From assembly GCA_965277075.1 (NCBI GenBank), contig OZ255707.1, positions 3,348,001 through 3,412,000 on the forward strand: 64,000 nucleotides of DNA, in the 5' to 3' direction. Under the pieces are notes generated by a model, which saw only the letters and a program-made list of their open reading frames with translations, had not been told where the DNA came from and made no database searches. Positions 52,289-61,596 of the stretch are shown here, piece by piece. This stretch comes from Lustribacter sp965277075. Lineage in GTDB: Bacteria; Vulcanimicrobiota; Vulcanimicrobiia; Vulcanimicrobiales; Vulcanimicrobiaceae. Each line of letters begins with the position of its first letter. Position 1 is the stretch's first letter. The translations under genes and the position numbers were made by a program.

Positions 52289-53145
52289 ATGCAGAAGCCA
52301 AGTTCATCTGTTCGCTTGGGCGTTGCCGCTCTCGCAAGCGCAGCTGCCGCATTGACGCTCTTCGCCGTCGTTCACGGAACCGGCGCTGTCGCGCAGTCGA
52401 CGGCATCAAACATCGATGGGGCCGTCACGATGTTTCCGGGCGAAACCAATCCGAACGCGCCGGTTCGCTTCGCGTCGGGCCTGCGCGGAACGTACGACAT
52501 CGCAAAGGTCCAATGGCTGCACACCGGTGCGCGGGCCACATCGCGTTTGCAGTCGGCCAAAACCCGAGCGGCGTCGGCGTGCCGACGAACGCCGGGTCGC
52601 TGCGCACGAGCGGATTCGATCTCTATGTGCAAAGCGGTCCGTTGACGCTCAAGGCCGATACGGTTCACGGGCAATCGTCGAGCGCGTCGCAATTCGCGTA
52701 TAACCAACTCAACGCTGCTGCCGTCGCAGCGGGGCGCCTCTTTCCGCCGTACATCGGAAATCTTGGCACGCCCGAGGGCGCCGATCCGAACTCCTTGCAT
52801 GCGCCGGGCCAGACGCTCGTGTCGTTGCACATCGAAGGCGACATCATGAAGCGGCTGACGGCATCGGTCGACGTGACGAACCTCTTCGCCACGGCGTCGC
52901 CGACAGCGTATCAGAGAAATCCGTATCTCATCGGACCTCCCGGCTACACGGGCAACGATGCGCTCTATGCGCGCGCCTACGAGCATGCAGCAGGCTCCGC
53001 GCAACCGTACGTCCTCGGTAACGGCGTAGCGACCGATGATGGAGTGCATCCATCCGTGCCGTGGACGTACGGAACGGCGGGCTACGTTCCGCAAGGATTT
53101 CCGCTCGCGCGGACCGTGCAGTTTAGCCTGCGCTACCAGCTATAG
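52289..53145 (+). pseudogene. remnant of a TonB-dependent receptor (signal peptide plus C-terminal barrel, frameshifted)
   Basis: ATG 52289 is preceded by AAGGA and opens a signal peptide ending near GTGAVAQS, then about 40 residues in frame 1. From about 52530 the protein-like sequence continues in another frame (HIAFAVGQNPSGVG onward) to the stop at 53145. That part ends like a TonB-receptor barrel: TSGFDLYVQSGPLTLKADT, SVDVTNLFATASP, and the aromatic-containing last strand FSLRYQL. The plug domain and most barrel strands are missing, so this is a deleted and frameshifted copy. A sequencing error at 52528-52536 could explain the shift but not the missing domains. Confidence 0.68.
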
Positions 53146-53149
53146 CGCG

Positions 53150-54133
53150 CTACCAGCGCAGGAGCGATCCGGCGTAGACGAGTCCGCCGCCGAAGCCGAA
53201 GAGCAGCACACGATCGCCGCGCTTGATGCGTCCGTCGGTCACGGCCGGCTCGAGCGCAAGCGGGATCGAGGCTGCCGACGTGTTGCCGTACATCGCGACG
53301 CTCGAGAGCGTTCGCTCGAGCGGAATGCTCGCCGTCTTGCAAACCGCGTCGATGATGCGTGCGTTCGCGCTGTGCGGCACGAACCAGTCGACGTCCTTCG
53401 GCTCGACGCTCGCGTCCGCGAGCATCGCGGCGATCGCCTCCGGGATGCGCCGGACGGCCCACTTGTAGACGTCGGAGCCCGCTTGGCGTAAGAGGCCCGT
53501 GTCGTCCGCGACGCCGTTCATCTCGTGACGCGATGCCGTCCGAAAAAGATGCTTGCCGCTCGCACCGTCGCTGCCGTAGGCCGTCGCCTCGATATACGAC
53601 GTATCATCGCCCGGAACGACGAGCGCCGCACCGGCACCGTCGCCGAAGAGGATGCACGTCGCGCGATCGGTGTAATCGAGGCTCTTGCTCATCGTTTCCG
53701 CACCGACCACGAGCACCGCGCGCGCTTGCCGCGAAGCGATCAGCGACGTCGCGAGGTTCAACGCGTAGACGAAACCAGCGCACGCCGCCGCGACGTCGAA
53801 TGCACCGGCCGTCAATCCGGCCGCGTCTTGTATCTGTGCCGCAAGACTCGGGAACACGTAGTCCGACGTCGACGTCGCGGCGATCACCAGATCGACATCG
53901 GTCAGCGGCCCCGTTCGTTCGACCAATTGCCGAACGGCCGCGAACGCGAGATCGCTCGTGTACTCATCGGAACGTGCGACTCGGCGTTCGAGAATGCCGG
54001 TACGTTTGACGATCCACTCGTCACTCGTTTCGACCATGCGTTGCAAATCGGCGTTGGTTAGGCGGTTGGCCGGCGCATACGTCGCGAGAGCCGCGATGCG
54101 CGCACGCGCAACCAGCTGCGAGACAGAGGACAT
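53150..54133 (-). CDS. fabH: beta-ketoacyl-ACP synthase III family (KAS III / FabH)
   Basis: A 327-residue condensing enzyme that initiates fatty-acid synthesis from acetyl-CoA (or a branched starter) and malonyl-ACP. The catalytic triad is Cys118 (DVAAACAGFVYAL), His254 (VPHSANARI) and Asn284 (YGNTSAAS). SDEWIVKRTGI (37-47) is the usual N-terminal block. No other fab genes are adjacent, so a specialised starter role cannot be excluded. ATG 54133 fits the family; the longer frame is rejected. It is divergent from the Nudix gene with 10 bases between starts. Confidence 0.9.
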   Translation of the reverse strand: MSSVSQLVARARIAALATYAPANRLTNADLQRMVETSDEWIVKRTGILERRVARSDEYTSDLAFAAVRQLVERTGPLTDVDLVIAATSTSDYVFPSLAAQIQDAAGLTAGAFDVAAACAGFVYALNLATSLIASRQARAVLVVGAETMSKSLDYTDRATCILFGDGAGAALVVPGDDTSYIEATAYGSDGASGKHLFRTASRHEMNGVADDTGLLRQAGSDVYKWAVRRIPEAIAAMLADASVEPKDVDWFVPHSANARIIDAVCKTASIPLERTLSSVAMYGNTSAASIPLALEPAVTDGRIKRGDRVLLFGFGGGLVYAGSLLRW

Positions 54134-54143
54134 CACGCGTTCT

Positions 54144-54722
54144 ATGGCCGCTGTTACCTCGAGAAGCCTGCCCGCGCAGGTCGCCCTGCACGACCTGCTT
54201 GCCGAACTACGCGCATACGTTCCGGCGAATCCGCGCGAGGCGCAGATGCGCGATCGCGTCGTTGCATTTCTCGCGACCGATGGCTTGGCGGCCTTCGAAC
54301 GAACGAACGCCGGCGGACACATCACCGCGTCGGCGTGGATCGTCGATCCACCGCGGACGCACGTCGTCTTGCTCGATCATCGCAAGCTCGGGCGCTGGCT
54401 GCAACTCGGCGGCCATGTCGACGGGGATGTCGATGTGCGCTGCGCCGCGCTGCGTGAAGCGCGCGAAGAGTCGGGGCTGCGCTCGCTCCACGCGCTCGGC
54501 GAGACGATCTACGACGTCGACGTTCACCGTATCCCCGCGCGCGGATGTGAAGTCGAACACGATCATTACGATTTGCGGTTTGCTCTCGAAGCCGATCCGC
54601 GGGAACCGCTCGTGCGTAACGATGAAGCGCACGATCTGCGTTGGATCGCGCTCATCGATATCGAGCAGTATGCGATCGACGATTCGGTGCGCCGGCTCGT
54701 TCGCAAGACGTCGACGTTGTAA
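54144..54722 (+). CDS. Nudix hydrolase
   Basis: A 192-residue protein. The Nudix box reads GGHVDGDVDVRCAALREARE followed by ESGL, with the helix acidic residues (REAREE) intact; the usual Glu after the fifth residue is replaced. Such enzymes hydrolyse nucleoside diphosphates linked to another moiety. An N-terminal helical region (1-60) precedes the domain. Substrate unknown. Its start is 10 bases from the divergent fabH start. Confidence 0.86.
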   Translation: MAAVTSRSLPAQVALHDLLAELRAYVPANPREAQMRDRVVAFLATDGLAAFERTNAGGHITASAWIVDPPRTHVVLLDHRKLGRWLQLGGHVDGDVDVRCAALREAREESGLRSLHALGETIYDVDVHRIPARGCEVEHDHYDLRFALEADPREPLVRNDEAHDLRWIALIDIEQYAIDDSVRRLVRKTSTL

Positions 54723-54725
54723 GGA

Positions 54726-55664
54726 TCACCGGGGTGCGGCGGCGCGCGTCAACCGATCGCGCACGGCCCAATGCGCTTCCGTCGCCGGCGGCAGCGTTGC
54801 TACGATCGCGTCGTAGCCGGCGGCGTCGAGGTCGCGCAGCGACGCGTAGAGCGTGCGCGCCGCTTCGACCGGATCGCTCGGAAGCACCAAACGGACGGCG
54901 CGAACGCCGGAGCCGACCAGCCGCGCGAGTTCGCGATCCACCGTGCGCGCGTCGCACAGCACGACGCTTGCGCGCGGCGCATAGTGCGACGCGAGCGATC
55001 CGGACGTGCGAACGCTCCCGCCGCGCCGGCGGCGGACGACGTGCCGGCCGAGAGCGCCGATCAGCGCAGCGCGCCCGATCGCGCCGGCCCGTAAAATCGC
55101 GGGCACGCGGCTCGTGAGATCGACGATCGTCGACTCGACGCCGACGTGCGAGGGGCCGCCGTCGATGATGTAGTCGACGTCGTCGCCCAAGTCGTTCTGC
55201 ACGTGCGCTGCACTCGTCGGGCTCACGCGGCCGAAACGGTTTGCGGACGGCGCTGCGACCGCGCCGCCGGAGGCTCGAATGATGGCCCGGGTCGTCTTCT
55301 GATCGACGATGCGCAATGCAACCGTCGCTTGACCGCCCGTCACGTACGCCGGTACGGCGTCGGATTTTTTTACGACGATCGTCAACGGGCCGGGCCAAAA
55401 TCGTTGCGCGAGAAGATATGCCGCCGGCGGCGCGTCAATAGCATAGCGATCGATGTCGCGGACATCGGCGATGTGCACGATGAGCGGGTGCGAGAGCGGT
55501 CGGCCCTTGATGGCGAACACCCGCCGGATCGCCGTTTCGTTCGTGATATCGGCGGCCAGGCCGTACACGGTCTCGGTCGGTAATGCGATCACGCCCCCGG
55601 CGCGCAAGAGGCGCGAGGCATACAAAATCAGAGCGTCGTCGACGGTGGGACCTCCGAACGTCAC
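54726..55664 (-). CDS. L-threonylcarbamoyladenylate synthase (Sua5 type)
   Basis: A 312-residue enzyme making threonylcarbamoyl-AMP for t6A37 modification of ANN-decoding tRNAs. The YrdC domain shows GGVIALPTETVYGLAADI and KGRPLSHPLIVHI, and the linker holds SGSLASHYAPRA. A C-terminal Sua5 domain of about 100 residues follows. The two-domain form is Sua5 rather than TsaC/YrdC. GTG 55664. It lies upstream of the Nudix stop and downstream of serS on the same strand. Confidence 0.92.
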   Translation of the reverse strand: MTFGGPTVDDALILYASRLLRAGGVIALPTETVYGLAADITNETAIRRVFAIKGRPLSHPLIVHIADVRDIDRYAIDAPPAAYLLAQRFWPGPLTIVVKKSDAVPAYVTGGQATVALRIVDQKTTRAIIRASGGAVAAPSANRFGRVSPTSAAHVQNDLGDDVDYIIDGGPSHVGVESTIVDLTSRVPAILRAGAIGRAALIGALGRHVVRRRRGGSVRTSGSLASHYAPRASVVLCDARTVDRELARLVGSGVRAVRLVLPSDPVEAARTLYASLRDLDAAGYDAIVATLPPATEAHWAVRDRLTRAAAPR

Positions 55665-55753
55665 GCGACCGCCGCGAACACGGGCGCGGCAGCCGTCATC
55701 GATTATCTCTTCTTAATGTCCGCCGCAAAATCTTGTCGCCCGGCGCCCGCGTC

Positions 55754-57043
55754 CTACCGTACAGAGCCGTCCGGCTCGATCGCAGCAAACCCGGCAAAGG
55801 GCTGCAACGCCGCCGGCAGATCAATGCCGCCGTCCGCGCGCTGAAAATTTTCGAGCACTGCGAGCAGCGTTCGCCCGACGGCGAGTCCCGAACCGTTCAG
55901 CGTGTGAACGAGCTCCGGTTTCGCTTTCGGTTCGCGCCGAAAGCGAATCGACGAGCGGCGCGCCTGGAAGTCGGTGCAGTCCGAACACGAGCTGATCTCG
56001 CGATACATGCCGCCCTCGCTTGGAAGCCACACTTCGAGGTCGAACGTTTTCGCGGCGTTGAACCCCGTGTCGCCGGCGCACAGCAGCATGACGCGATACG
56101 GGAGTTCCAACGCTTCGAGCAGCCCGGCCGCGTGCGACGTCAGCCGATCGAGATCGTCGAACGAGCGTTCCGGCCGCGTCAGCCACACGAGTTCCACTTT
56201 TTCGAATTGGTGCTGACGGATCAAGCCGCGGGTGTCTTTGCCCGCTGCCCCCGCTTCTTTGCGAAAACACGGCGAATACGCGGCGTACCGCAGCGGCAGC
56301 GAATCCGCCGCGAGCATCTCGTCGCGATGCATCGCGGTCAACGGTACTTCGGCCGTCGGGATCAGATACAGATCCGCCGATTGGTCAACGAACATCGCGT
56401 CCGCAAATTTGGAGAGCTGTCCCGTCGACCACATCGTCGACTTCGTCACGAGTAGCGGCGGACTGATTTCCTCGTATCCGTTGCGCGCCGCGTGATCGAG
56501 GAAGAACGCGACGATCGCGCGCGAGAGCCGCGCCCCGGCGCCGCGCAAAATCGAGAAGCGGCTCCCCGAGAGTTTCGCGGCACGCTCGACGTCGAGAATG
56601 CCGAGCGCCGCGCCCAGATCCCAGTGCGGTTTGGCCGGGAAGTCGAATGCACGCGGTGTTCCCCACATGCGCACGAGCGCGTTCTGCGTTTCGTGCGAGC
56701 CGTCGGGAACGGTCGGGTCGAGCAGATTCGGTACCTCGGAAAGTTGTGCATCGATCTGTTCGTCGTACCACGGCAGCTTCTCACCGGCGGCGGCGATGCG
56801 TTCGTCGAGCGCCGCGATCAGCGGCTTGCGCAGCGCGGCTTCCGCTGCACGATCCGTCGCCTTCGCGATGGCGCCCGTGAGGTTGTTTTTCTCCGCTTTG
56901 AGCGCCTCGACGTTCGCCAGCGCTTTGCGCCGCTGCACATCGAGTTCGAGCACGCGGTCGACGAACGCGTCGCTTCCCCCGCGCCGCCGCGCGGAAATAC
57001 GCACGCGCTCGGGGTCCGTGCGCAAAAGGGCCAAGTCCAACAT
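55754..57043 (-). CDS. serS: seryl-tRNA synthetase
   Basis: A 429-residue class II aminoacyl-tRNA synthetase. The N-terminal long coiled-coil arm (about 30-100) binds the long variable arm of tRNA-Ser. Motif 2 is visible as PCFRKEAGAAGKDTRGLIRQ and motif 3 as GSGLAVGRTLLAVLEN. ATG 57043 gives the family N-terminus (MLDLALLRTDPERVR). It would charge the tRNA-Ser encoded in this window, whose discriminator base is unusual. Confidence 0.95.
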   Translation of the reverse strand: MLDLALLRTDPERVRISARRRGGSDAFVDRVLELDVQRRKALANVEALKAEKNNLTGAIAKATDRAAEAALRKPLIAALDERIAAAGEKLPWYDEQIDAQLSEVPNLLDPTVPDGSHETQNALVRMWGTPRAFDFPAKPHWDLGAALGILDVERAAKLSGSRFSILRGAGARLSRAIVAFFLDHAARNGYEEISPPLLVTKSTMWSTGQLSKFADAMFVDQSADLYLIPTAEVPLTAMHRDEMLAADSLPLRYAAYSPCFRKEAGAAGKDTRGLIRQHQFEKVELVWLTRPERSFDDLDRLTSHAAGLLEALELPYRVMLLCAGDTGFNAAKTFDLEVWLPSEGGMYREISSCSDCTDFQARRSSIRFRREPKAKPELVHTLNGSGLAVGRTLLAVLENFQRADGGIDLPAALQPFAGFAAIEPDGSVR

Positions 57044-57118
57044 CGCGAGGCGCTTTCGCCGCACCTCGGAGCATTGCCGTGCGGGGCCGCCCGCGAGCCG
57101 CTGCCGAAATCGGGGTCG

Positions 57119-58399
57119 ATGGCGGAATCACAGGCACTACGCCCGGGAGAGACGTTCGCCGTCGAACGGCTCTGGACACCCGACGAGGCACTTCGAGACT
57201 ACTTCGCGGCGATAACCTTGGCGTCGCCCGGCGTAGAACACGTTGCGCTCGCAGCGGCTGCGGGACGCATCCTCGGTGCAGACGCAACGGCCGACGTTCG
57301 ATACCCCGCGGACCCGCGTTCGACGATGGACGGTTTCGCCGTGCAAGCCGCCGACCGCGACCGGGTGCGTCGCATCGTCGGCGAAATCCGTATGGGTCAC
57401 GCTCCGCCGGGGGTGGTCGGGGCCGGGGAGGCTTTCCGTATCCCGACTGGCGGGGTGGTCCCGGCGGGCGCCGACGCGGTCATTCCGGTCGAGGACGTCG
57501 ACCTCGTCGATTTTCCTGGTGAAGCCGGTGAGGCAATCGCGGTGCGCGACCTGGTGCCGACGGGTGAAAACATCACGCCGGCCGGTTCCGATATGGAGCG
57601 CGGCGATATCGTCATGCGTGCGGGACGGCGTATCGGCGGACCGGAACTGGCCGTCCTCGCAACGCTCGGCATCGTCGCGGTGCCGGTCTATCGCCGGCCG
57701 CGCGTCGCCGTGATTTCCACCGGCGACGAGCTCGTCGACGCCGCCGCGACGCCGGCGACCGGCCAGGTCCGTGACTCGAATCGCTGGGCGCTGGCCGGAT
57801 CGCTCGCCGCGCTCGGCTGCGATCCCGTTCAACAACCGGTGGCGGCGGACACGGCGGAGCGACTGGCTTCTGCGATTCGAACGGCCCTCGCGGATAATGA
57901 CGCCGTCGTTTTGACCGGCGGCTCGTCGGTCGGGGTTCGCGATCTGACGCCGCGCGTGATCGACGGCCTCGGCAAACCCGGCGTCATCGTTCACGGTTTG
58001 CGCGTGAAGCCCGGAAAGCCCACCGTTCTCGCGATGTTGGACGGCAAGCCGGTCATCGGCCTGCCCGGCAATCCGGCCTCGTCGCTGATGATCCTCGAGG
58101 CGATCCTCGCGCCGGTTTTTTCACGGCTTGCCGGCGAAGCGTTTGCCCCGCAAGCCTCCGTAGCGGCGGTCGCCGGATCCGCGTTCACCGCCCGGCCGGG
58201 TTGGACGTGGTACGTGCCGGCGGAACTGCGGCACGACAACGGACGCATTGTCGCGGAGCCGCTCATCCTGCGCTCCGCGCATACGAGTTTGCTGGCCCGT
58301 GCACACGGCTATGTCGTCGTCGGACCGGACCGAAGCACGATCGGCGCCGGCGAACCGCTGACGGTTCACCGTTTCACCGGCGGCGGCGTCCCCGGCTAA
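57119..58399 (+). CDS. moeA: molybdopterin molybdenumtransferase
   Basis: A 426-residue enzyme that inserts molybdate into adenylylated molybdopterin in molybdenum-cofactor synthesis. Characteristic segments are RSTMDGFAVQAAD, RIPTGGVVPAGADAVIPVED, VISTGDELVDA and GLPGNPASSLMI. ATG 57119 is preceded by GGGG. It is divergent from serS and starts a forward run of housekeeping genes. The long upstream frame antisense to serS is rejected. No other moa/mog genes in the window. Confidence 0.94.
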   Translation: MAESQALRPGETFAVERLWTPDEALRDYFAAITLASPGVEHVALAAAAGRILGADATADVRYPADPRSTMDGFAVQAADRDRVRRIVGEIRMGHAPPGVVGAGEAFRIPTGGVVPAGADAVIPVEDVDLVDFPGEAGEAIAVRDLVPTGENITPAGSDMERGDIVMRAGRRIGGPELAVLATLGIVAVPVYRRPRVAVISTGDELVDAAATPATGQVRDSNRWALAGSLAALGCDPVQQPVAADTAERLASAIRTALADNDAVVLTGGSSVGVRDLTPRVIDGLGKPGVIVHGLRVKPGKPTVLAMLDGKPVIGLPGNPASSLMILEAILAPVFSRLAGEAFAPQASVAAVAGSAFTARPGWTWYVPAELRHDNGRIVAEPLILRSAHTSLLARAHGYVVVGPDRSTIGAGEPLTVHRFTGGGVPG

Positions 58400-58447
58400 G
58401 GGTGTTGCCGGGGGGCGGACTCCGGTAACCCGAAGTCCTCCGGTACC

Positions 58448-59563
58448 ATGGAGCCGCATCCACAGCCGTCGGCGCAGATTCGCGACGTTCCGGCAACCAC
58501 GCCGTTTGTGGCGCCGGAAGAACTGGCGCGCCGCGTCGGCCGGACGTCGCTCGTTCGCCTCGGCGCCAACGAAAGTGCGTTCGGGCTTTCGCCGCGTGCG
58601 CTTGCGGCGATGCGCGATTCGCTGACACGCACGTCGTACTACGGGGATCCGGAATCGCACGAACTGCGCACCGCGCTCGCCGCACGGCACGCCTGTTCGA
58701 TCGAAAACGTGCTCGTCGGCGCGGGCATCGACGATCTGCTCGGGCTCATCGTGCGGACCTATGCGAAACATGGCGACGTCGCGCTGATGTCGCACGGCAG
58801 CTACGCGACGTTCACCTACCACGTCGTCGGCTACGGGCTCACGCTCGCGACCGTGCCGCCGCACGACGACGGGTCGGTCGACCTCGACGCGCTCGCGGCG
58901 GCGGCGCACGAACGCCGTCCGAAGATCGTGTATCTCGCGAATCCCGACAACCCGAGCGGGACGTTCGCCGTGCGCGGCGATGTCGCGCGTTTCCGCGCCG
59001 CGCTGCCGCCGGCGTCGCTCTTCGTCCTCGATGAGGCATACGCCGATTTTGTAACGCCGGACGCGCTGCTCCCCGACGAGCTCGACGCGCGGACGATCCG
59101 GCTGCGCACGTTTTCCAAAGCCTACGGCATGGCCGGCGCGCGGATCGCCTACGCGATCGCACCGGCCGAAGCAATCGCTACGTTTCAGAAGATCCGGTTA
59201 CATTTCGGCGTCAGCCGTACTGCGCAGGCCGGCGCGCTCGCAGCGCTCGACGACGATGCGTTCATCGCCGGTGTCGTCGCCGAAGTGGCGCGCGGCCGGG
59301 ATGCGTATCGCGCGCTCGCTGCCGGCTACGGTCTGCGGACGCTGCCCTCGCATACGAATTTCGCGTGCCTCGAAGTCGGAACGCGCGAACAGGCCGAAGC
59401 GATGGTGCACGGCTTGCTCGAGCGCGGCGTCTTCGTGCGCAAACCGGGCGCGCCGCCGATCGACGGGTTCATTCGCGTCACCGTCGGAACGCCGGCCGAA
59501 CGCGCGATCTTTGCCGATGCCTTCGGCGCGGTGCTCGATACCCTGCGCGAACGGGTCGGCTGA
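58448..59563 (+). CDS. hisC: histidinol-phosphate aminotransferase-like
   Basis: A 371-residue PLP aminotransferase of fold type I. RLGANESAFGLSPRAL starts the family pattern; NPDNPSG (165-171), DEAYADF (195-201) and TFSKAYGMAGARIAY with the PLP Lys224 follow. HisC transfers an amino group between histidinol phosphate and 2-oxoglutarate, but close relatives act on aromatic amino acids, and no his operon is nearby. The stop is shared with the upstream region of the phosphoesterase. Confidence 0.84.
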   Translation: MEPHPQPSAQIRDVPATTPFVAPEELARRVGRTSLVRLGANESAFGLSPRALAAMRDSLTRTSYYGDPESHELRTALAARHACSIENVLVGAGIDDLLGLIVRTYAKHGDVALMSHGSYATFTYHVVGYGLTLATVPPHDDGSVDLDALAAAAHERRPKIVYLANPDNPSGTFAVRGDVARFRAALPPASLFVLDEAYADFVTPDALLPDELDARTIRLRTFSKAYGMAGARIAYAIAPAEAIATFQKIRLHFGVSRTAQAGALAALDDDAFIAGVVAEVARGRDAYRALAAGYGLRTLPSHTNFACLEVGTREQAEAMVHGLLERGVFVRKPGAPPIDGFIRVTVGTPAERAIFADAFGAVLDTLRERVG

Positions 59564-59570
59564 GGGCGCC

Positions 59571-60296
59571 CTGCGCTACGCGATCGTCTCCGATATCCAC
59601 TCGAATATCGAAGCACTCGATGCGGCGTTCGCATTGATCCGCGGCGACGACGGCGTCTTATGTCTTGGCGACATCGTGGGCTACGGCCCCAATCCCAACG
59701 AGTGCGTCGAGCGCGTCCGCTTGCGCGCGACGGCGACCGTGCTCGGCAACCACGACGTCGCGGCGATCGACAACTTCGGGTTGCAGTTTTTCAACCCGGC
59801 GGCACGCGAAGCGATGCGTTGGACGCAACGCGTGATCTCGCCTGAGAGCATCGCCTGGCTCAACGAACTCGGGTACGAATTTCGCATGCCCGAGTTTCTG
59901 CTCGTTCACGGTGCGCCGGTGAACTACTTCGAATATATTCTCGACAAGGCCGGTGCCGCGCGCGCGTTTGCGGCAACCGACGCGCCGCTCGTGTTCGTCG
60001 GTCACACGCATATTGCCGAGTACTATGCGTTGGAAGCGGACGGCACGATCGTACACAAGCACTTGCAGCACGGCGGAACGATCGCGCTCGACCCGCGCAC
60101 GCGGTATATCGTGAACGTCGGCAGCGTCGGTCAACCGCGCGACCTCAATCCGCGTGCCTCGTTCGGCATCTACGACCCGGACGCGCGTGCAGTCGACATC
60201 GTTCGGTTCGATTACCCGATCGCACGCGTGCAAGAGAAAATCGTCTCAGCGCACCTGCCCGATGCCCTGGCGCGACGGTTGCTGGTCGGCCGTTGA
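59571..60296 (+). CDS. metallophosphoesterase (YfcE/MJ0936-like)
   Basis: A 241-residue calcineurin-like phosphoesterase. Metal motifs in order are AIVSDIHSNIEAL, CLGDIVGYGPNP, LGNHDVAAI, LVHGAP and VFVGHTHI. No ATG, GTG or TTG fits; the family N-terminus starts right after a CTG at 59571, which has GAGGG just upstream and follows the hisC stop. A CTG start is therefore proposed. The stop overlaps the next TTG. Confidence 0.85.
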   Translation: MRYAIVSDIHSNIEALDAAFALIRGDDGVLCLGDIVGYGPNPNECVERVRLRATATVLGNHDVAAIDNFGLQFFNPAAREAMRWTQRVISPESIAWLNELGYEFRMPEFLLVHGAPVNYFEYILDKAGAARAFAATDAPLVFVGHTHIAEYYALEADGTIVHKHLQHGGTIALDPRTRYIVNVGSVGQPRDLNPRASFGIYDPDARAVDIVRFDYPIARVQEKIVSAHLPDALARRLLVGR

Positions 60297-61186
60297 TCGG
60301 CCGCGTTTGCGCGGCGTTCGGGCTCGTCTACGCGCTTGCCGCGTCGCCGCCGGCGCCGGCCGTCGACGCATACGCCGACGGGGTCTTCGTCGACGATGTC
60401 GACGCCGGGCTGCAGGCGTTCTACACGCGTGAATTTTCCGTCGCACAGCAGCGCTTCGCCGCCGCGGTCGCCCGTCAGCCGGCGAACACGTTCGCGATTG
60501 CGTTTCTCAACGCCGCGGCCGTTCATCGACCGGGGGCGCTCGACGCGTTGACCGCTGCCGAAGAAGATCGGGCCGCCTCCGGACGCTCGTACGCCGCGCA
60601 CGTGCAGCTTGGATTCTCGTATGCGTTTGGTGCGACGGCCAACGCCGGGCGCGACGCCGACGCGCGCGACGAGTTCGCCGCCGCCGAGGCGATCGATCCC
60701 TCGCGCGCCGGAGCGTACGACGGCCTCGGCATTTTGCGCGAGAACGCGCGTTCCGCCAACCGCGCGAAGATCGAATTTCAAGCGGCGCTCGCGCGCGACC
60801 CGAACGACGTGCTGGCGCGCGAATACATCGCGCTCTTGTACCAAGTCGATCTCAAAGACCCGGTGCGGGCGCTGACCTACGTGATCGGCGTGCCGAATCT
60901 GATCCCGGGTTACGCCGACATCGATTTTCATATCGCCTCGCTCCTGTATGATGCCCGCCAGCCGGCCGCCGCGATCGCGTATGCGACGCGTGGCTTGGAG
61001 CTCGACGTCGGTCACGTCGGAGAAGCGGGACAGCACGGTTTCACGCTCCTCGCGCGTATCTACCTCGATCGCAAGCAGCTCGCGGACGCGCGGCGCGTCT
61101 TGCTCGCATCAATCGCCTCCGACGTCGATGCCGAATACGCGTCGACGTTGCTGCGCCGGCTCAATGCCGGCGACTACGGCAAGTGA
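60293..61186 (+). CDS. TPR-repeat protein
   Basis: A 297-residue protein. A hydrophobic N-terminus (VCAAFGLVYALAASPPAPA) may be an export signal. Helical repeats of TPR type follow, for example YDGLGILRENARSANRAKIE and ARIYLDRKQLADARRVLLA. TTG 60293 overlaps the phosphoesterase stop, and its own stop overlaps the thioesterase start. Partner unknown. Confidence 0.8.
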   Translation: MIGRVCAAFGLVYALAASPPAPAVDAYADGVFVDDVDAGLQAFYTREFSVAQQRFAAAVARQPANTFAIAFLNAAAVHRPGALDALTAAEEDRAASGRSYAAHVQLGFSYAFGATANAGRDADARDEFAAAEAIDPSRAGAYDGLGILRENARSANRAKIEFQAALARDPNDVLAREYIALLYQVDLKDPVRALTYVIGVPNLIPGYADIDFHIASLLYDARQPAAAIAYATRGLELDVGHVGEAGQHGFTLLARIYLDRKQLADARRVLLASIASDVDAEYASTLLRRLNAGDYGK

Positions 61187-61596
61187 TCGTCGAGCTGCCG
61201 GTCGACGACGGGCGTTGCTTCGCCTGCGGGCCGCACAATGCCGATGGTCTGCGCCTCGTTTTCGAACCCGACGGCGACGCCGGTGCGCGCTCGGAAGTAA
61301 CGTTGCCACCCCGTTTGCAAGGGTACCGCGATCTCGCACAAGGCGGCGTCGTGATGATGCTGCTCGACGAGGTGATGGCGCATGCGTGCCGCTTTGCCGG
61401 CGAACGGGCGATGACCGCGGCGATGCAAACGCGCTTCCGCCGCCCGGTTCCGCTCGGGCGCGAACTCGTTCTGCGCGCGCACGTCGGAAACCGGCGCCGC
61501 AACGTCCTCTTCCTCGAAGCGTGGATCGAACTGCGCGACGGCACGGTTCTTGCAACCGCCGAAGGCACATTCGTTTCTACAGGTCGGTTATCGTGA
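61183..61596 (+). CDS. PaaI/4HBT-family thioesterase
   Basis: A 137-residue hotdog-fold protein. The active-site region is YRDLAQGGVVMMLLDEVMAH, which fits the PaaI/YigI class of acyl-CoA thioesterases. A Cys pair near the N-terminus (CFACGPHNADGL) is a common feature of this subfamily. GTG 61183 and its stop both lie in four-base overlaps with the neighbours. Substrate unknown. Confidence 0.85.
   Translation: MIVELPVDDGRCFACGPHNADGLRLVFEPDGDAGARSEVTLPPRLQGYRDLAQGGVVMMLLDEVMAHACRFAGERAMTAAMQTRFRRPVPLGRELVLRAHVGNRRRNVLFLEAWIELRDGTVLATAEGTFVSTGRLS

Noticed and set aside
56492..57118. Long forward frame upstream of moeA
   Set aside because: It is antisense to serS and has Arg-rich composition; the moeA start at 57119 has a ribosome-binding sequence and family homology.
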